A stretch of 64,000 nt of DNA from Lepidostoma basale (GCA_022606425.2 JAHDVF020001351.1:186001-250000), one strand, 5' to 3'; shown: positions 39,051 through 47,788, counted from the stretch's first letter. Made by a program: numbers and translations. Notes: generated from the letters alone by a model not told the origin.

Positions 39051-39910
39051 CTGATGCCTTCCTCATCCTATTTCGGTCCATTCCTGGAAAAAGGCCTCCT
39101 CCATTCGCTTCCATGTCACTCTGTCCTGTGCAGACTAGATCCAGGTTATTCCGACGTGTCTGTTCAGATCATTCTTCCACCGTAGTTGCGGTCGCCCTGC
39201 ACTTCTCTTTGCCGTCCACGGTCTCCAAGTCAGCAGTCTTCTTGTCCATTTTTCATCTGAGCTTCTGGATACGTGACCTGCCCATTGCCATTTTAGAGTC
39301 GCCACCCGGTGGATGATGTCAGTGACCTTTGTTTTTTTCTCTCACCGTATCGTTTCTGACACTGTCTCTAAGGCTTATTCCTAACATGGCTCTTTCCATG
39401 ACTCTTTGAGTCACTCGTAGTTTCTCGGCACTTTGTTTGGACAATGTTACAGTTTTAAGACCATAAGTACCAACTGGCAGAACGCAGGCTTCACAGACTT
39501 TTCGTTTCAGGTTGATCGGTATTTTCCGGTTATTAAGCATATAACCCATGTTTCCGAAAGCTGCCCAGCTTAGTCCAATTCTTCTTTTTAGCTCTCTCGG
39601 CCCAATCGATATGCTCATGTTTAACTCTATCCAGCATTGTTCCTCCGGAGACCCACCCCAGCATCTTTATTTCTGCCACGTGTAGCCTCTGTTTTTCTTG
39701 ATACCTTGTGGCCCAGCATCCCGATCCGTAGAGCAAAGAAGGTCTTACGATACACCTTTCCATTAATTTGCTGTCCCTAAGTACTCTTGAAATGGCACGC
39801 CATTTGAGCCATCCTACATTGACGCCATGCTTTACGTCATTTTTGATCGTGGCATCTCTGCTTAGAACAGAGACGAGATATCTGAAGTGGTCGACCTTTT
39901 CAGTTTTCAC
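39051..39910 (-). mobile_element. Non-LTR family C (HmRTE-like) C-terminal copy
   Basis: The minus strand in two overlapping frames gives EKVDHFRYLVSVLSRDATIK, VRPSLLYGSGCWATRYQEKQ, RLHVAEIKMLGWVSGGTML D. After a frameshift near 39600 it gives LKRRIGLSWAAFGNMGYML, EACVLPVGTYGLKTVTLSKQ and QRVMERAMLGISLRDSVRND, then KWQWAGHVSRSSDEKWTRRL, SAGRPQLRWKNDLNRHVG and WKRMEEAFFQEWTE. W.WAGHVxR..D.KW, GRPxxRW.DDL and EA..QQW mark the RTE elements common in moths and other insects. Two RTE subtypes seem joined at about 39600 (YLLSYLLYGSG tail versus LKRRI start). Confidence 0.8.
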
Positions 39911-40320
39911 GAATCTTTAATAATCTGATGACAAGACAATATTTAAAACCGTTTCTTGCACACGCGACATTAATTATTTTTGCATTTTTTAAAAGTATCA
40001 ATTAATGTATTTGATTGCTAGAATGGCTGTGCATAAATAATCCAGCGATGACATAAATCTGTCGGCATTCATTTGTTAATTCGTTATAAGCTAAACGTCA
40101 AAATATATTACGTATTCTTTTTTCAAAACCGTATCTCCCGGTCCGCGTGGGCGTGCGAAATGACGATGGCTGTCGAGAAATTATCTCACCGGTTCTTAAT
40201 GCGAATAAATAATACCACCCAGAGACCTGATTGATCAGCTGTGTAATCAAAAAATCTCAAATCAATACACGGGACATTAACATAATACATGGCCGGAGAT
40301 TAATACCGTTGGAAGCACGA
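39911..40320. other. No recognisable gene
   Basis: AT-rich unique sequence. Confidence 0.45.
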
Positions 40321-40388
40321 AATCGAGGGAAACGTGGCACGATCGAATCAATCAAATCCTAAATGTCGGACATGCGAGAAGTCAGGAC
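40321..40388 (+). mobile_element. Family A fragment, left of an insertion
   Basis: RNRGKRGTIESIKS-type text: AATCGAGGGAAACGTGGCAC, then AATCAAATCCTAAATGTCGG and CATGCGAGAAGTCAGGAC. It continues at 40791. Confidence 0.7.
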
Positions 40389-40790
40389 CCACATTAAATG
40401 TGGTCTGGTCCCTCTTGATTTCTGACATATATTTTTTCTAACGCAAGTCCCGCATGGACGAGGAACGGGTCTAGGGATTGAATGAGCGAATCTGACGAAA
40501 GGCGCCGTTCGCCTATAACAGCTTCGTCTAAGCGGTGGGAATTCTCTATGTCCTCTACCGGAATTCTCTATTTCCCCTCCTTCCATCTTCCAGATGCAGG
40601 GCCATGTGGAAAATGTAGTCATTGTCCCTCCTGCTCACTTGAACGTACTATCGCAGACGACGTTCTCTGACTTTTTCTTCTGTTGCGACGACTTTTAGGT
40701 TTCTTTCTCTAAGCGAAACTGACGAAAGGCGCCGTTCGCCTATAACAGCTTCGTCTAAGCGGTGGGAATCCTCTATGTCCTCTACGTTTT
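40389..40790. mobile_element. 402-bp insertion with 10-bp TSD (contains repeat M)
   Basis: Flanked by AAGTCAGGAC (40379-40388 and 40791-40800) inside family A. It contains repeat M twice (40440-40545 and 40700-40785, with CTGACGAAAGGCGCCGTTCG, then AGCTTCGTCTAAGCGGTG) around a segment shared with 38900-39050. The duplicated M at both sides suggests a terminally repetitive element, but it has no RT and no clear LTR ends (TG..CA). Confidence 0.65.
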
Positions 40791-40835
40791 AAGTCAGGAC
40801 GATCGACGTGCTTGCTGAGCGAATATATCGCACAA
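40791..40835 (+). mobile_element. Family A fragment, right of the insertion
   Basis: GATCGACGTGCTTGCTGAGCGAA corresponds to RRACM in family A, then the copy ends. No tail is present. Confidence 0.55.
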
Positions 40836-41219
40836 GAGCATAATTGTTAAAAAATTCTCAAAATGAGTTAAGTATGCCAAAGTATTTAAAAAACATCCCT
40901 TTATCTGGAGGAACAAAGTGGCTTATTAAGTTCAGTGTCCTTTTGCCAGAGGGCGATAGTGTATGATCAATATGGCCAGAATAACACGATATTATTCTAT
41001 AAAAATCTTAAAATGTCTCTAATGAAAAACGTGCAATTGTGCCCATGTCTTACCGAAGGTGCGATATAATAAAATGATATTTACCTTTCATGGTTTTCTA
41101 ATTGTTCTACACTGTTTCTTTATCTTTCGTTTTCCTTTTTATTTGTTCTTAATTTTTTTTTAATTGTCTTATGTTTTATCTTACTTTATTGTTCCTTTCT
41201 ATATTGTTTTTTTTAATTA
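40836..41219. other. No recognisable gene
   Basis: T-rich sequence before the A3 insertion. Contains the pre-insertion target TTCTACATTGTTT at 41220. Confidence 0.5.
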
Positions 41220-41232
41220 TTCTACATTGTTT

Positions 41233-41634
41233 CAGACGTATGTGTGGTAGAACGATATACGACAGAATCTCAAATGCTGATATAAAAAAGGAATGCAGAG
41301 CGGAAGAAGGTATTATGAACAAAATTATGAAAGGATCGCTGCGTTGGTTCGGACATATGGAACGCATGGATGGAGAAAGAATGGTTAAGAAAGTATACGT
41401 TAATGATGTAAATGGGGTACGAAGTCGAGGCAGACCGAGGAAAACATGGCATGACCAAATTAATCAAATTTTAAAGGTTGGTCATGTTAGAAGTCGGAGG
41501 AATCGACGTGCGTGTATGACTCGTTGTATGAATGTGGAGGAAGCTAGAGAGGTTTGCCAGGATAGAGTAGTGTGGCGGTCCATTCTCTCTGCCTACCCCT
41601 GCGGGGAAACGGCGTGATGGTTTGTTTGTTTGTT
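41233..41634 (+). mobile_element. Non-LTR family A3, intact tail frame, 13-bp TSD
   Basis: Starts CAGACGTATGTGTGG. Frame to 41617: RRMCGRTIYDRISNADIKKE, CRAEEGIMNKIMKGSLRWFG, HMERMDGERMVKKVYVNDVN, GVRSRGRPRKTWHDQINQIL, KVGHVRSRRNRRACMTRCMN, VEEAREVCQDRVVWRSILSA, YPCGETA-stop, then TGG(TTTG)n. It is flanked by TTCTACATTGTTT at 41220-41232 and 41635-41647. The upstream 20 codons of the open frame are flanking DNA, so the apparent ATG start is accidental. Confidence 0.9.
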
Positions 41635-41889
41635 TTCTACATTGTTTTTTATATTTCCTCTTTTTTTAATTGTTCTTAAATTCTTCAATTGTCTCATGTT
41701 TTATCTTACTCTACTCTTCCTTTGTATTCTTTAATTTAAAAAAGAAATTGTTATCAAATATATATATTTTAAAATTGTAATCATAGACTCATTGGAAAAT
41801 ATCTGTAATGTAAACGATTTGTTTAAGGAATTGAAATTGAAATAAGCCTAGAATAGTAGTTATATACTTTAAAACAGAATTAAAGTATT

Positions 41890-41965
41890 ATAGAACAAAA
41901 AATGCAGTATAAATGAGATGTGCGTTATGAACAAAATAAAGAGAGGGTCATTGATGGTTAAGATG
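41890..41965 (+). mobile_element. Family A scrap with internal deletion
   Basis: AATGCAGTATAAATGAGATG joined directly to GTTATGAACAAAATAAAGAG and GGGTCATTG, i.e. INAV-stop-MR joined to VMNK..GSL. Confidence 0.65.
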
Positions 41966-42065
41966 TTAGTTTTGTAAAACTCCCTTATTAATTTATAATA
42001 GTAAACACGATTGTTTAGTGGTTTAACTTGGATCAAATTGATATAAATTATATAAATAGTAACAA

Positions 42066-42101
42066 ATTTGTTTCGCCTTGCGAGGGCATTCTCAAACTGA
42101 C
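42066..42101 (-). ncRNA. Hammerhead-like module F5 (UUGAGAA core)
   Basis: Minus strand: UUGAGAA (42095-42089), extra U, GCCCUCGCAAGGC stem II (outer GCC/GGC), GAAA, then CAAAUU in place of a UH site. U3-A8 as in F4, with N7 = G. Confidence 0.4.
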
Positions 42102-42102
42102 A

Positions 42103-42135
42103 GTTTGAGAATGCTTTCGCAAGGCGAATTTGTCA
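42103..42135 (+). ncRNA. Hammerhead-like module F5, plus arm
   Basis: TTGAGAA (42105-42111), extra T, stem II GCTTT/AAGGC (42113-42117 with 42121-42125), GAAT in place of GAAA, TTGTC. Decayed at A15.1. Confidence 0.4.
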
Positions 42136-42195
42136 CTTTATAAATTAAATCCAAGTAAAACCACTAAACAATCGTGTTCACTATTATAAATGAAA

Positions 42196-42395
42196 GAAAG
42201 AGTCATTAAGATCACGTGGAAAGAGCATGTTCTGAAAGAGTGATAAATATAGTCGCAAATAAAGTGCCAACAGGAAATCGACCTGCAGGAAGACTACCTA
42301 AAAGATGGCGAGACAGTTGGACATCTGCACCCTGGGACCAGGCTCCGAGAAATAACAGGACACAGTCCTAAATAAAGCAGAAGAAGAAGAAGAAT
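42196..42395 (+). mobile_element. Family B-like 3' fragment with (GAA)n tail
   Basis: DHVERACSERVINIVANKVP, TGNRPAGRLPKRWRDSWTSA and PWDQAPRNNRTQS-stop, then GCAGAAGAAGAAGAAGAA. A different subfamily from 38095-38425 but with the same tail type. Confidence 0.75.
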
Positions 42396-42399
42396 ACAT

Positions 42400-42635
42400 T
42401 AAGATGGTTTGGACACATTGAAATAATAAATGAAGAAAGAATAATAAACAAAGTATATGTTAACTATTGTATATAAACCGAACAAGATATAGAGAAAGGC
42501 AGAGGAAAAAGTTGGGCTTAAAATAATATCTAAATATTGAGGAAATAAGAAAAATGTCATGAAATAATAGTGTGGCGTCCATTCTTTCTGCCTACCCATT
42601 CGGGGAGACGGCGTTATGTTTAGTTATCTATCACT
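42400..42635 (+). mobile_element. Family A, decayed 3' fragment
   Basis: ACATTAAGATGGTTTGGACA, AATAAATGAAGAAAGAATAA, TATGTTAACTATTGTATATA, then CATTCTTTCTGCCTACCCAT and GAGACGGCGTTATG. Heavily mutated. Confidence 0.75.
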
Positions 42636-42639
42636 CACG

Positions 42640-43035
42640 GATGAATAAATACTCATTTGACTCATTTTTTGTGTGAATTTAAATTGTCCCCTAATTGAAT
42701 AAGGCAGGTGATATTAATTAAATTTACAAACAAATAAAAAAAAGATAAGAAAAAACTTTCCGGTGAACGAAAATAATGCATTGTGATACAAACGAATCTA
42801 GTCTCTACGGTAATGTCAATAAGGCTATTAGTCGCTCAAGCCGAGAGGGCGGGTTTGCTTATCAGACGCGAACGTATAATATCAGGTTGCCTTTGTCAGT
42901 ATGAAAAAGGTAAGATGGATGAATGTATCAAACAGTCGAACCGTTGCGAAAAAGACATCTACTTCTGAATTTAATTCAAAATTTCTAGTTGCACTCAGAA
43001 TGTAGTCAGAAATTAAACAATATATATATTGTATA
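42640..43035. other. No recognisable gene
   Basis: A 61-codon frame (42783-42968) without domain. Confidence 0.4.
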
Positions 43036-43120
43036 TCTAAGATATGTTATTTAAATATTTTTTTTACTATTAAAATTTAAAACACTTATATAATATCACA
43101 TTTTTTTTAAATTCACTGAG

Positions 43121-43172
43121 AGTGTCGCGACAGCTGTTTCGCCAACCGATGTTGGCATCATCAGGTGTTACA
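43121..43172 (-). ncRNA. Hammerhead ribozyme-like module F1, best copy
   Basis: Minus strand: CUGAUGA (43164-43158), one extra U, perfect 6-bp stem II GCCAAC/GUUGGC (loop AUCG), GAAA (43140-43137), ACAGCUGU palindrome, GUC with predicted cleavage 3' of position 43129. All consensus core residues are present. Stem I may pair UGU with ACA beyond an internal loop. Confidence 0.65.
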
Positions 43173-43195
43173 ATAAAATTCACGGTTGTTACAGT

Positions 43196-43250
43196 TTACT
43201 GTAACACCTGATGATCCCAAGATCAGTTGGCGAAAAAGCTGTCGCGATAC
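43196..43250 (+). ncRNA. Hammerhead-like module F1, plus arm, partly decayed
   Basis: CTGATGA, extra T, stem II CCAA/TTGG with mismatches, GAAA, then AAGCTGTC (C15.2 changed to A). Confidence 0.5.
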
Positions 43251-43384
43251 CAGTGAATAAAAAGAAATTGTGATATTATAAGTGTTATAAATTTTAACAG
43301 TAATAATGTTGAAGTATCATAGTGTTTCGGCCAAAACGATGTTAAATGTTCGATACATGCATAATGCCTAATCGGCCGTGTAAT

Positions 43385-43592
43385 ACGATAAGAAGGCCTC
43401 TTGCATGCCATAATGGAGGGTATAACCGAGGGGACAAACTCTAGGGGACCCCCACGCCGAGAGTACCTGGAGGACCTGTTGGTGGACGTGCGATGCTCAT
43501 CATATGCAGATTTCAAAAGAACCGGACAAGACAGGGAAGAATGGAAGAGAAGAATAGAAGAAATTGCTGCAAATCAATCCCAGGATTGAAAC
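43385..43592 (+). mobile_element. Non-LTR C-terminal fragment (RTE-like), open
   Basis: MHAIMEGITEGTNSRGPPRR, EYLEDLLVDVRCSSYADFKR, TGQDREEWKRRIEEIAANQS-QD. xGRPRxEYLxDLxxDxxCxSYxELKRxAxDRExWR is the C-terminus of an insect RTE/CR1-like element. It starts in the middle of the frame with an accidental ATG. A short AT tail follows. Confidence 0.75.
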
Positions 43593-43761
43593 TTTATAAT
43601 ATAATAAAATAATAACAAACCGTCATTTTACTAACAATGCTACTAACATGCTATTTTATGCAGTTGCCACGATAGAGGCCATGCCTAGTGTGACAACTAC
43701 AGTCCATAAACGTTTTTTTGTCAAATTAATGTATAACATGTAAAAGTAAAATAAATAAAAA

Positions 43762-44205
43762 TAAAGGATTAATTTTATTTCAATAGAGACGAAGATGCAA
43801 ACTGGAAACGGAATATGGTGATCGAGGTGTTTACAGGACTTATGACCTGTCATTGGTTGGGTTAAGCGCACGCTTTATGTAATTACACAGATGGCGCATT
43901 GAAACTGACATGTGAATTGTGGTGTTGGATATTGACATATATACAACTTACAAAAATTTGATGGTAATAAGAAAGGAGGAATGGGGAATGTTGTAATTAC
44001 ATAAAGCGTGCGCTTAACCCAACCAATGACAGGTCATAAGTCCTGAAAACACCTCGATCACCATATTCAGTTTCCAGTTTGCATCTTCGTCTCTATTGAT
44101 ATAAAATTAATCCTTGAATTGATAACCCGCAATGGGTAAATAAAATCCAGTATTCGTCTACAAGTATTTGTATACATTCAAAATGTTGTATAAAAAAATA
44201 ATAAT
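43762..44205. mobile_element. MITE family D, foldback arrangement
   Basis: Arms 43765-43887 and 43993-44116 are inverted copies of the D internal region (GGACTTATGACCTGTCATTG both ways), followed by AACCCGCAATGGGTAAATAA and TTGTCTACAAG-type terminal repeat to 44195. A 105-bp non-repeated centre lies between. Confidence 0.75.
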
Positions 44206-44562
44206 CATCTAGTAATGAAGTACATTTTCAAGACGCTTCGACTATATTTTGAAACGTCAGGAATCGAAATTTATGTTTTCTTTTGTTTATGCGGAGTTGA
44301 CAACAGCACCGGGATGGCATGGCGGTGAAAATAATGCCATGTACCCTTTTTATGCTTACTACTGTTCCACGGACTCGAAATAAATACATAAATTTCTTAT
44401 TTACTCGATCACCTCAAAATTGCATCGGCTGAGTAAGAAATAAAATACCCAACAATAATTCAGAATGAAAAAAACAACCTCACAAATCGCAGAGAAAATC
44501 GATAAAAGCTCAACTTTATTATTTTATTTCTATTTTTCTTTTTTTATACACTTATATATACA
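44206..44562. other. No recognisable gene
   Basis: Unique sequence without frame or repeat of note. Confidence 0.5.
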
Positions 44563-44564
44563 AA

Positions 44565-44730
44565 ACTTACTAACTAACTAACCATCACGCCGTCTCACCG
44601 AAGGGGTAGGCAGAAAGAATGGACTGCCACACATTCGCCTAAGAGATCTCATTTCTACTACATTTATTATACTTTCATCCTTCTTTTGCCAGTTCCATGC
44701 TTCGCTTCCATACATAAGGGTCGACAACAC
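44565..44730 (-). mobile_element. Family A minus fragment with internal deletion
   Basis: Tail (TAAC)n, GACGGCGTGATG reversed to about VWQSIL, joined straight to MRSLRRMC and on to KKDESxINVVEMRS, SEAWNWQ, TLMYG. The middle (VSNEN to EEAREICQ) is missing. Confidence 0.8.
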
Positions 44731-44747
44731 TTTTATTAAAAATAAAA

Positions 44748-44792
44748 TTATATAGACATGTTTCGGACGAACAGTCCTTCTTCAGTAAAGAT
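44748..44792 (-). ncRNA. Hammerhead ribozyme-like module F3, minus arm
   Basis: Minus strand: CUGAAGA (44785-44779), extra A, perfect 4-bp stem II GGAC/GUCC (loop UGUUC), GAAA (44764-44761), ACAUGU palindrome, C. Adjacent bases UA can pair with UA for stem I (A-U, U-A next to the core). Confidence 0.65.
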
Positions 44793-44867
44793 ACATATTT
44801 ATTAAAATATTATAAAATTGTTGTTGTTATTAATACAAACATTTTATAATATTTTTATGAATATGCA

Positions 44868-44915
44868 TCTTTACTGAAGAAGGACTGTTCGTCCGAAACA
44901 TGTCTATATAATTTT
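44868..44915 (+). ncRNA. Hammerhead ribozyme-like module F3, plus arm
   Basis: CTGAAGA (44874-44880), extra A (44881), stem II GGAC/GTCC (44882-44885 with 44891-44894), GAAA (44895-44898), ACATGT then C44904 as predicted cleavage site. Identical to the minus arm through the core. Confidence 0.65.
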
Positions 44916-45029
44916 ATTTTTGATAAAAGTGTTGTAAATACAAAGTGTATAAAGAAGAAAAATATAAATAAATCATCATAACAAAACAAAGTATCGCGTA
45001 CCTATATAAAAAAAAAATTATTGTTTTAT

Positions 45030-45193
45030 TTTAAGATTAAATGCTATGAACTGGTTTGCAGCACTTATTAAAGGCATTCCAAAAAAGTCCCATATAACAC
45101 AACATCTCAAAGAACTTCACTGGCTTAAAAGTCCAAAAAGAATCCAGTATAAACTCTGCTGGACAGTCTTCAAAGCGCTACATGGAATGGCAA
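45030..45193 (+). mobile_element. CR1/L2-like fragment truncated by A3
   Basis: ALIKGIPKKSHITQHLKELH, WLKSPKRIQYKLCWTVFKAL and HGMA, then the sequence changes abruptly to (ACA)n, the reversed tail of the A3 copy. Confidence 0.85.
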
Positions 45194-45580
45194 CAACAAC
45201 AACAACAACAACAACAAACCATCACGCCGTTTCACCGTAGGGGTAGACAGAGAGAATGGACCACCACACTCCTCTATCCTGGCACACTTCTCTAGGTTCC
45301 TCCACATTCATACAGCGAGTCATACACGCACGTTGATTCTTCCGACATCTAACATGACCAACCTTTAAAATTTGATTAATTTGGTCATGCCATGTTTTCC
45401 TCGGTTTGCCTCGACTCCGTACTCCGTTTAGATCATTAACGTATACTTTCTTAACCATTCTTTCTCCATCCATGCGCTCCATATGTCCGAACCAACGCAG
45501 CGATCCTTTCATAATTTTGTTCATAATACCTTCTTCCGCTCTACATTCCTTTTTTTATATCAGCATTTGAGAATGCAGAA
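45193..45580 (-). mobile_element. Non-LTR family A3, (TTG)n tail, open frame
   Basis: (ACA)n at 45193-45217. Minus frame 45524-45222 (100 codons): MNKIMKGSLRWFGHMERMDG, ERMVKKVYVNDLNGVRSRGK, KVGHVRCRKNQRACMTRCMN and SILSVYPYGETA-stop. It extends to CRAEEGI with a frameshift. Subfamily A3 again carries a TTG-type tail. Confidence 0.9.
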
Positions 45581-46005
45581 TAACAGCGAAGGATAGGTAC
45601 TCGTATATGAGATTTTAATATCATCGTCACTAAATCTGAAGTTTTTCTTTGTCTTCAGCCTTCTTCCCTCCACTGTTGGATATAGGCCTCTACGTCTCTC
45701 GTCTCTGTCTTGTCCCTTCCGTATCAGTAAGTATTATATCTGCGCATGTTGGATATTGTATTAACTAATTCTAGCACCACTGATATAAATCTTGAGTGTT
45801 GTCTTATAAAAAATACATATACAAAGCATTAAACCATAATATCATTATGACAATACAATACAGATTTAATCGACTCGGAGTAATACTAAAAATATGTAAA
45901 TCAGACGTGAAATTTGAGACTTATGACGTTAACACATTGTGTGCTTGAAACGTAAAAAACACACTTTAAATAAAAACATAAAATACTTTTAAAAAGCATT
46001 CATCT
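45581..46005. other. Spacer with an RTE tail scrap
   Basis: 45655-45725 (minus) contains CCACTGTTGGATATAGGCCTC, which reads EAYIQQW on the minus strand as in family C. The rest is unassigned. Confidence 0.5.
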
Positions 46006-46007
46006 TA

Positions 46008-46240
46008 ATTTAAACTAACTAACTATTAAGCCGTCTCTCCGAAGGGGTAGGCTGAAAGAATGGAGTGCCATACTTTTCTTTTCTGACATACTTCTCTCGA
46101 TTCCTCAACATTTATACATCATTTCATGCACGCACGTCGATTTCTTCCTCTATTTCTAGTTCCATTTACATCGTTAACATATACGTTTTTTACCATTATT
46201 TTTTTATTAATTTTTCCCATGTGTCCAAACCATTATAATT
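46008..46240 (-). mobile_element. Family A, minus, internally deleted
   Basis: CTAACTAACT tail, GGAGAGACGGCTTAATAG reversed, then MMYKC, VNGTRNRGRN, FGHM. Part of GRPRKTWHDQINQ is missing. Confidence 0.75.
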
Positions 46241-46429
46241 TTAAATATGTTAAATGATCGTTTAAAGTTATTCTATTAAGGATGTAAAAAAGTCATAAAA
46301 TATAACGAAATATAACCTAAAACACGTACTTTTTAATTATTTTATGTTCATTTGGATATTAAATGTTTACTTATACACCGATGCCGTCCATAGCTGGACA
46401 TAGGTCTCCCCCGACTTTTCCGTATTAAA

Positions 46430-46690
46430 GTATATGTTAACGATGTAAATGGACCAAGAAATAAAGAAAAAACCGAGGAAAACGTGGCACGATCAAATAA
46501 ATCAAATATTGAATGTCGGCCACGTGAGAAGTCAGAGCGCGCACATGACACGATGTATGAAAGCAACGCGCGTGCATGACACGATGTAAGTTGAGGAAGC
46601 GAGAAAAATATGTCAGGAAAGAAAAGTGTGGCAGTCCATTTATTCTGCCTACCCCTTCGGGGAGACGGCGTGATGGTTGGTTAGTTCGTC
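46430..46690 (+). mobile_element. Family A, plus, decayed
   Basis: KVYVNDVNGPRNKEKTEENV, TWHDQINQILNVGHVR, then duplicated ACGCGCGTGCATGACACGATG (46530 and 46566), then SAYPFGETA-stop and GGTTGGTTAG. Confidence 0.75.
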
Positions 46691-47455
46691 AGGTACCTCT
46701 TTTGAGGAATTTGCGAAAACTGTTGGAAGTGTATTTTTACACAATTTTAACGACATATTTTTAACACATGTTAAAGCATCTATCCATAAAATTAAATGTT
46801 ATAATCATATTTCAATTTCAAACTAAGCGTGTTTATAAGTGCGAAAATCTACCCGCAGATAATGTGTTAAGAAAGAATGATGAAAAAAAATAGATAATTT
46901 ACGACTGGTAGATGTTCCGAAATATATATTTATATATATGGCTACCGACATCGTAACAATGAAAATTTTGATAATCCCATTGTGGCCGGACAAAACTGAA
47001 AATGGCCTGATGTGGTCTGAGTATATTCAAAAGCCACCATAATGCTCATAATACTCGTGTCTGGGAGATAAATTAATGACTGGGCGAGGATCGGTGAAAC
47101 ACGAAGCGGTGGTGTAATCTGAGACGCCAGTGAATGTTCTGTTCTCCTCGGCGTGTTTAACCCTTTGCGTGATGCTGGACTCATCGCAAAAAGCAAGTAC
47201 TTAATTAACACTCGTTGGACGGTGATGTGTATTCAGTAACCAGTGTCGCACTGTCGCACTGTCGCGACATTTTTTACACTTATTTGATTTTATAGGACGT
47301 TTTATTGTTACTATATCTTCTATATCACGTTGTGTTGTGAATTTACGATTCCTTTCCACACTTCATTATAGATTCCTTCCCCAGTGGAAAAAAATGTAAA
47401 TATTTACACCGAAGAAAGACGTTCACGGTTCAAAACATATTTTTGTGAAAAGTGT
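46691..47455. other. No recognisable gene; decayed hammerhead-like motif at right
   Basis: 47395-47460 has ACACCGAAGAAAGACG..GGTTCAAAACATATTTTTGTG, a degenerate relative of the F3 layout. The 89-codon minus frame at 47211-46942 has no domain. Confidence 0.35.
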
Positions 47456-47462
47456 TGTGAAA

Positions 47463-47635
47463 ATACAACAACAACAACAACAAACCATCACGCCGTTTCC
47501 CCGCAGGGGTAGGAAGAGAAAATGGACGGCCACACTACTCTATCCTGGCACACCTCTCTAGATTCCTCCGCATTCATACAGCGAGTCGTACACGCACGTC
47601 GATTCTTCCGACTTCTAACATGACCAACGACGAGT
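47463..47635 (-). mobile_element. Family A3, minus, 3' part
   Basis: (ACA)n tail at 47463-47483, then GGCGTGATGG reversed to VGHVRSRKNRRAC. It is interrupted at 47636 by another retroelement fragment. Confidence 0.8.
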
Positions 47636-47788
47636 CGCTGGTCCGATCAAATCAGGGATCTGACTGGTCTCTATTAGCTGCAGCCTGGAGACTGACGGGT
47701 GACAGGAGCGCATGGCGTGCCATGGTCAATGGTTTACAGGATAGACACGACCCTCAATCATGAGGAATACGATTGAGAAGAAGAAGTT
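47636..47788 (+). mobile_element. Non-LTR C-terminal fragment with GAAGAAG tail
   Basis: RWSDQIRDLTGLY.., GDRSAWRAMVNGLQDRHDPQ-S-stop, then GAGAAGAAGAAG. xRWSDxIRxxTGxS.....RxxWRxMVxxLQDxHDPQS is the end of an RTE/CR1-like polyprotein. Confidence 0.7.

Larger units (their letters stand above)
41985..42195. mobile_element. Hammerhead foldback element F5
   Basis: About 210-bp near-palindrome. The arms start ATTTATAATAGTAAACACGA (from 41991) and mirror to 42192, centred on AACTGACAGTTT near 42100. Arms carry TTTCGCCTTGCGAGGGCATT and AATGCTTTCGCAAGGCGAA. Inversion-type layout as in F2 and F3. Confidence 0.7.
43040..43345. mobile_element. Hammerhead foldback element F1
   Basis: Outer inverted sequence TTAAAACACTTATATAATATCAC (43075) mirrored by GTGATATTATAAGTG (43269). 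Hammerhead-like modules on both arms, only 30 bp apart. Right edge motif GAAGTATCATAGTGTTTCGG. Confidence 0.7.
44724..44942. mobile_element. Hammerhead foldback element F3, well preserved
   Basis: Near-perfect inverted arms of about 70 bp: ACAACACTTTTATTAAAAAT from 44724 and its mirror to 44941, including AAAATTATATAGACATGTTTCGG. AT-rich centre 44795-44870. It abuts the family A fragment at 44730. Non-coding. Confidence 0.8.

Noticed and set aside
47395..47460. Further hammerhead ribozyme
   Set aside because: The layout resembles F3 but the CUGANGA and GAAA boxes are altered; noted only as a decayed relative.
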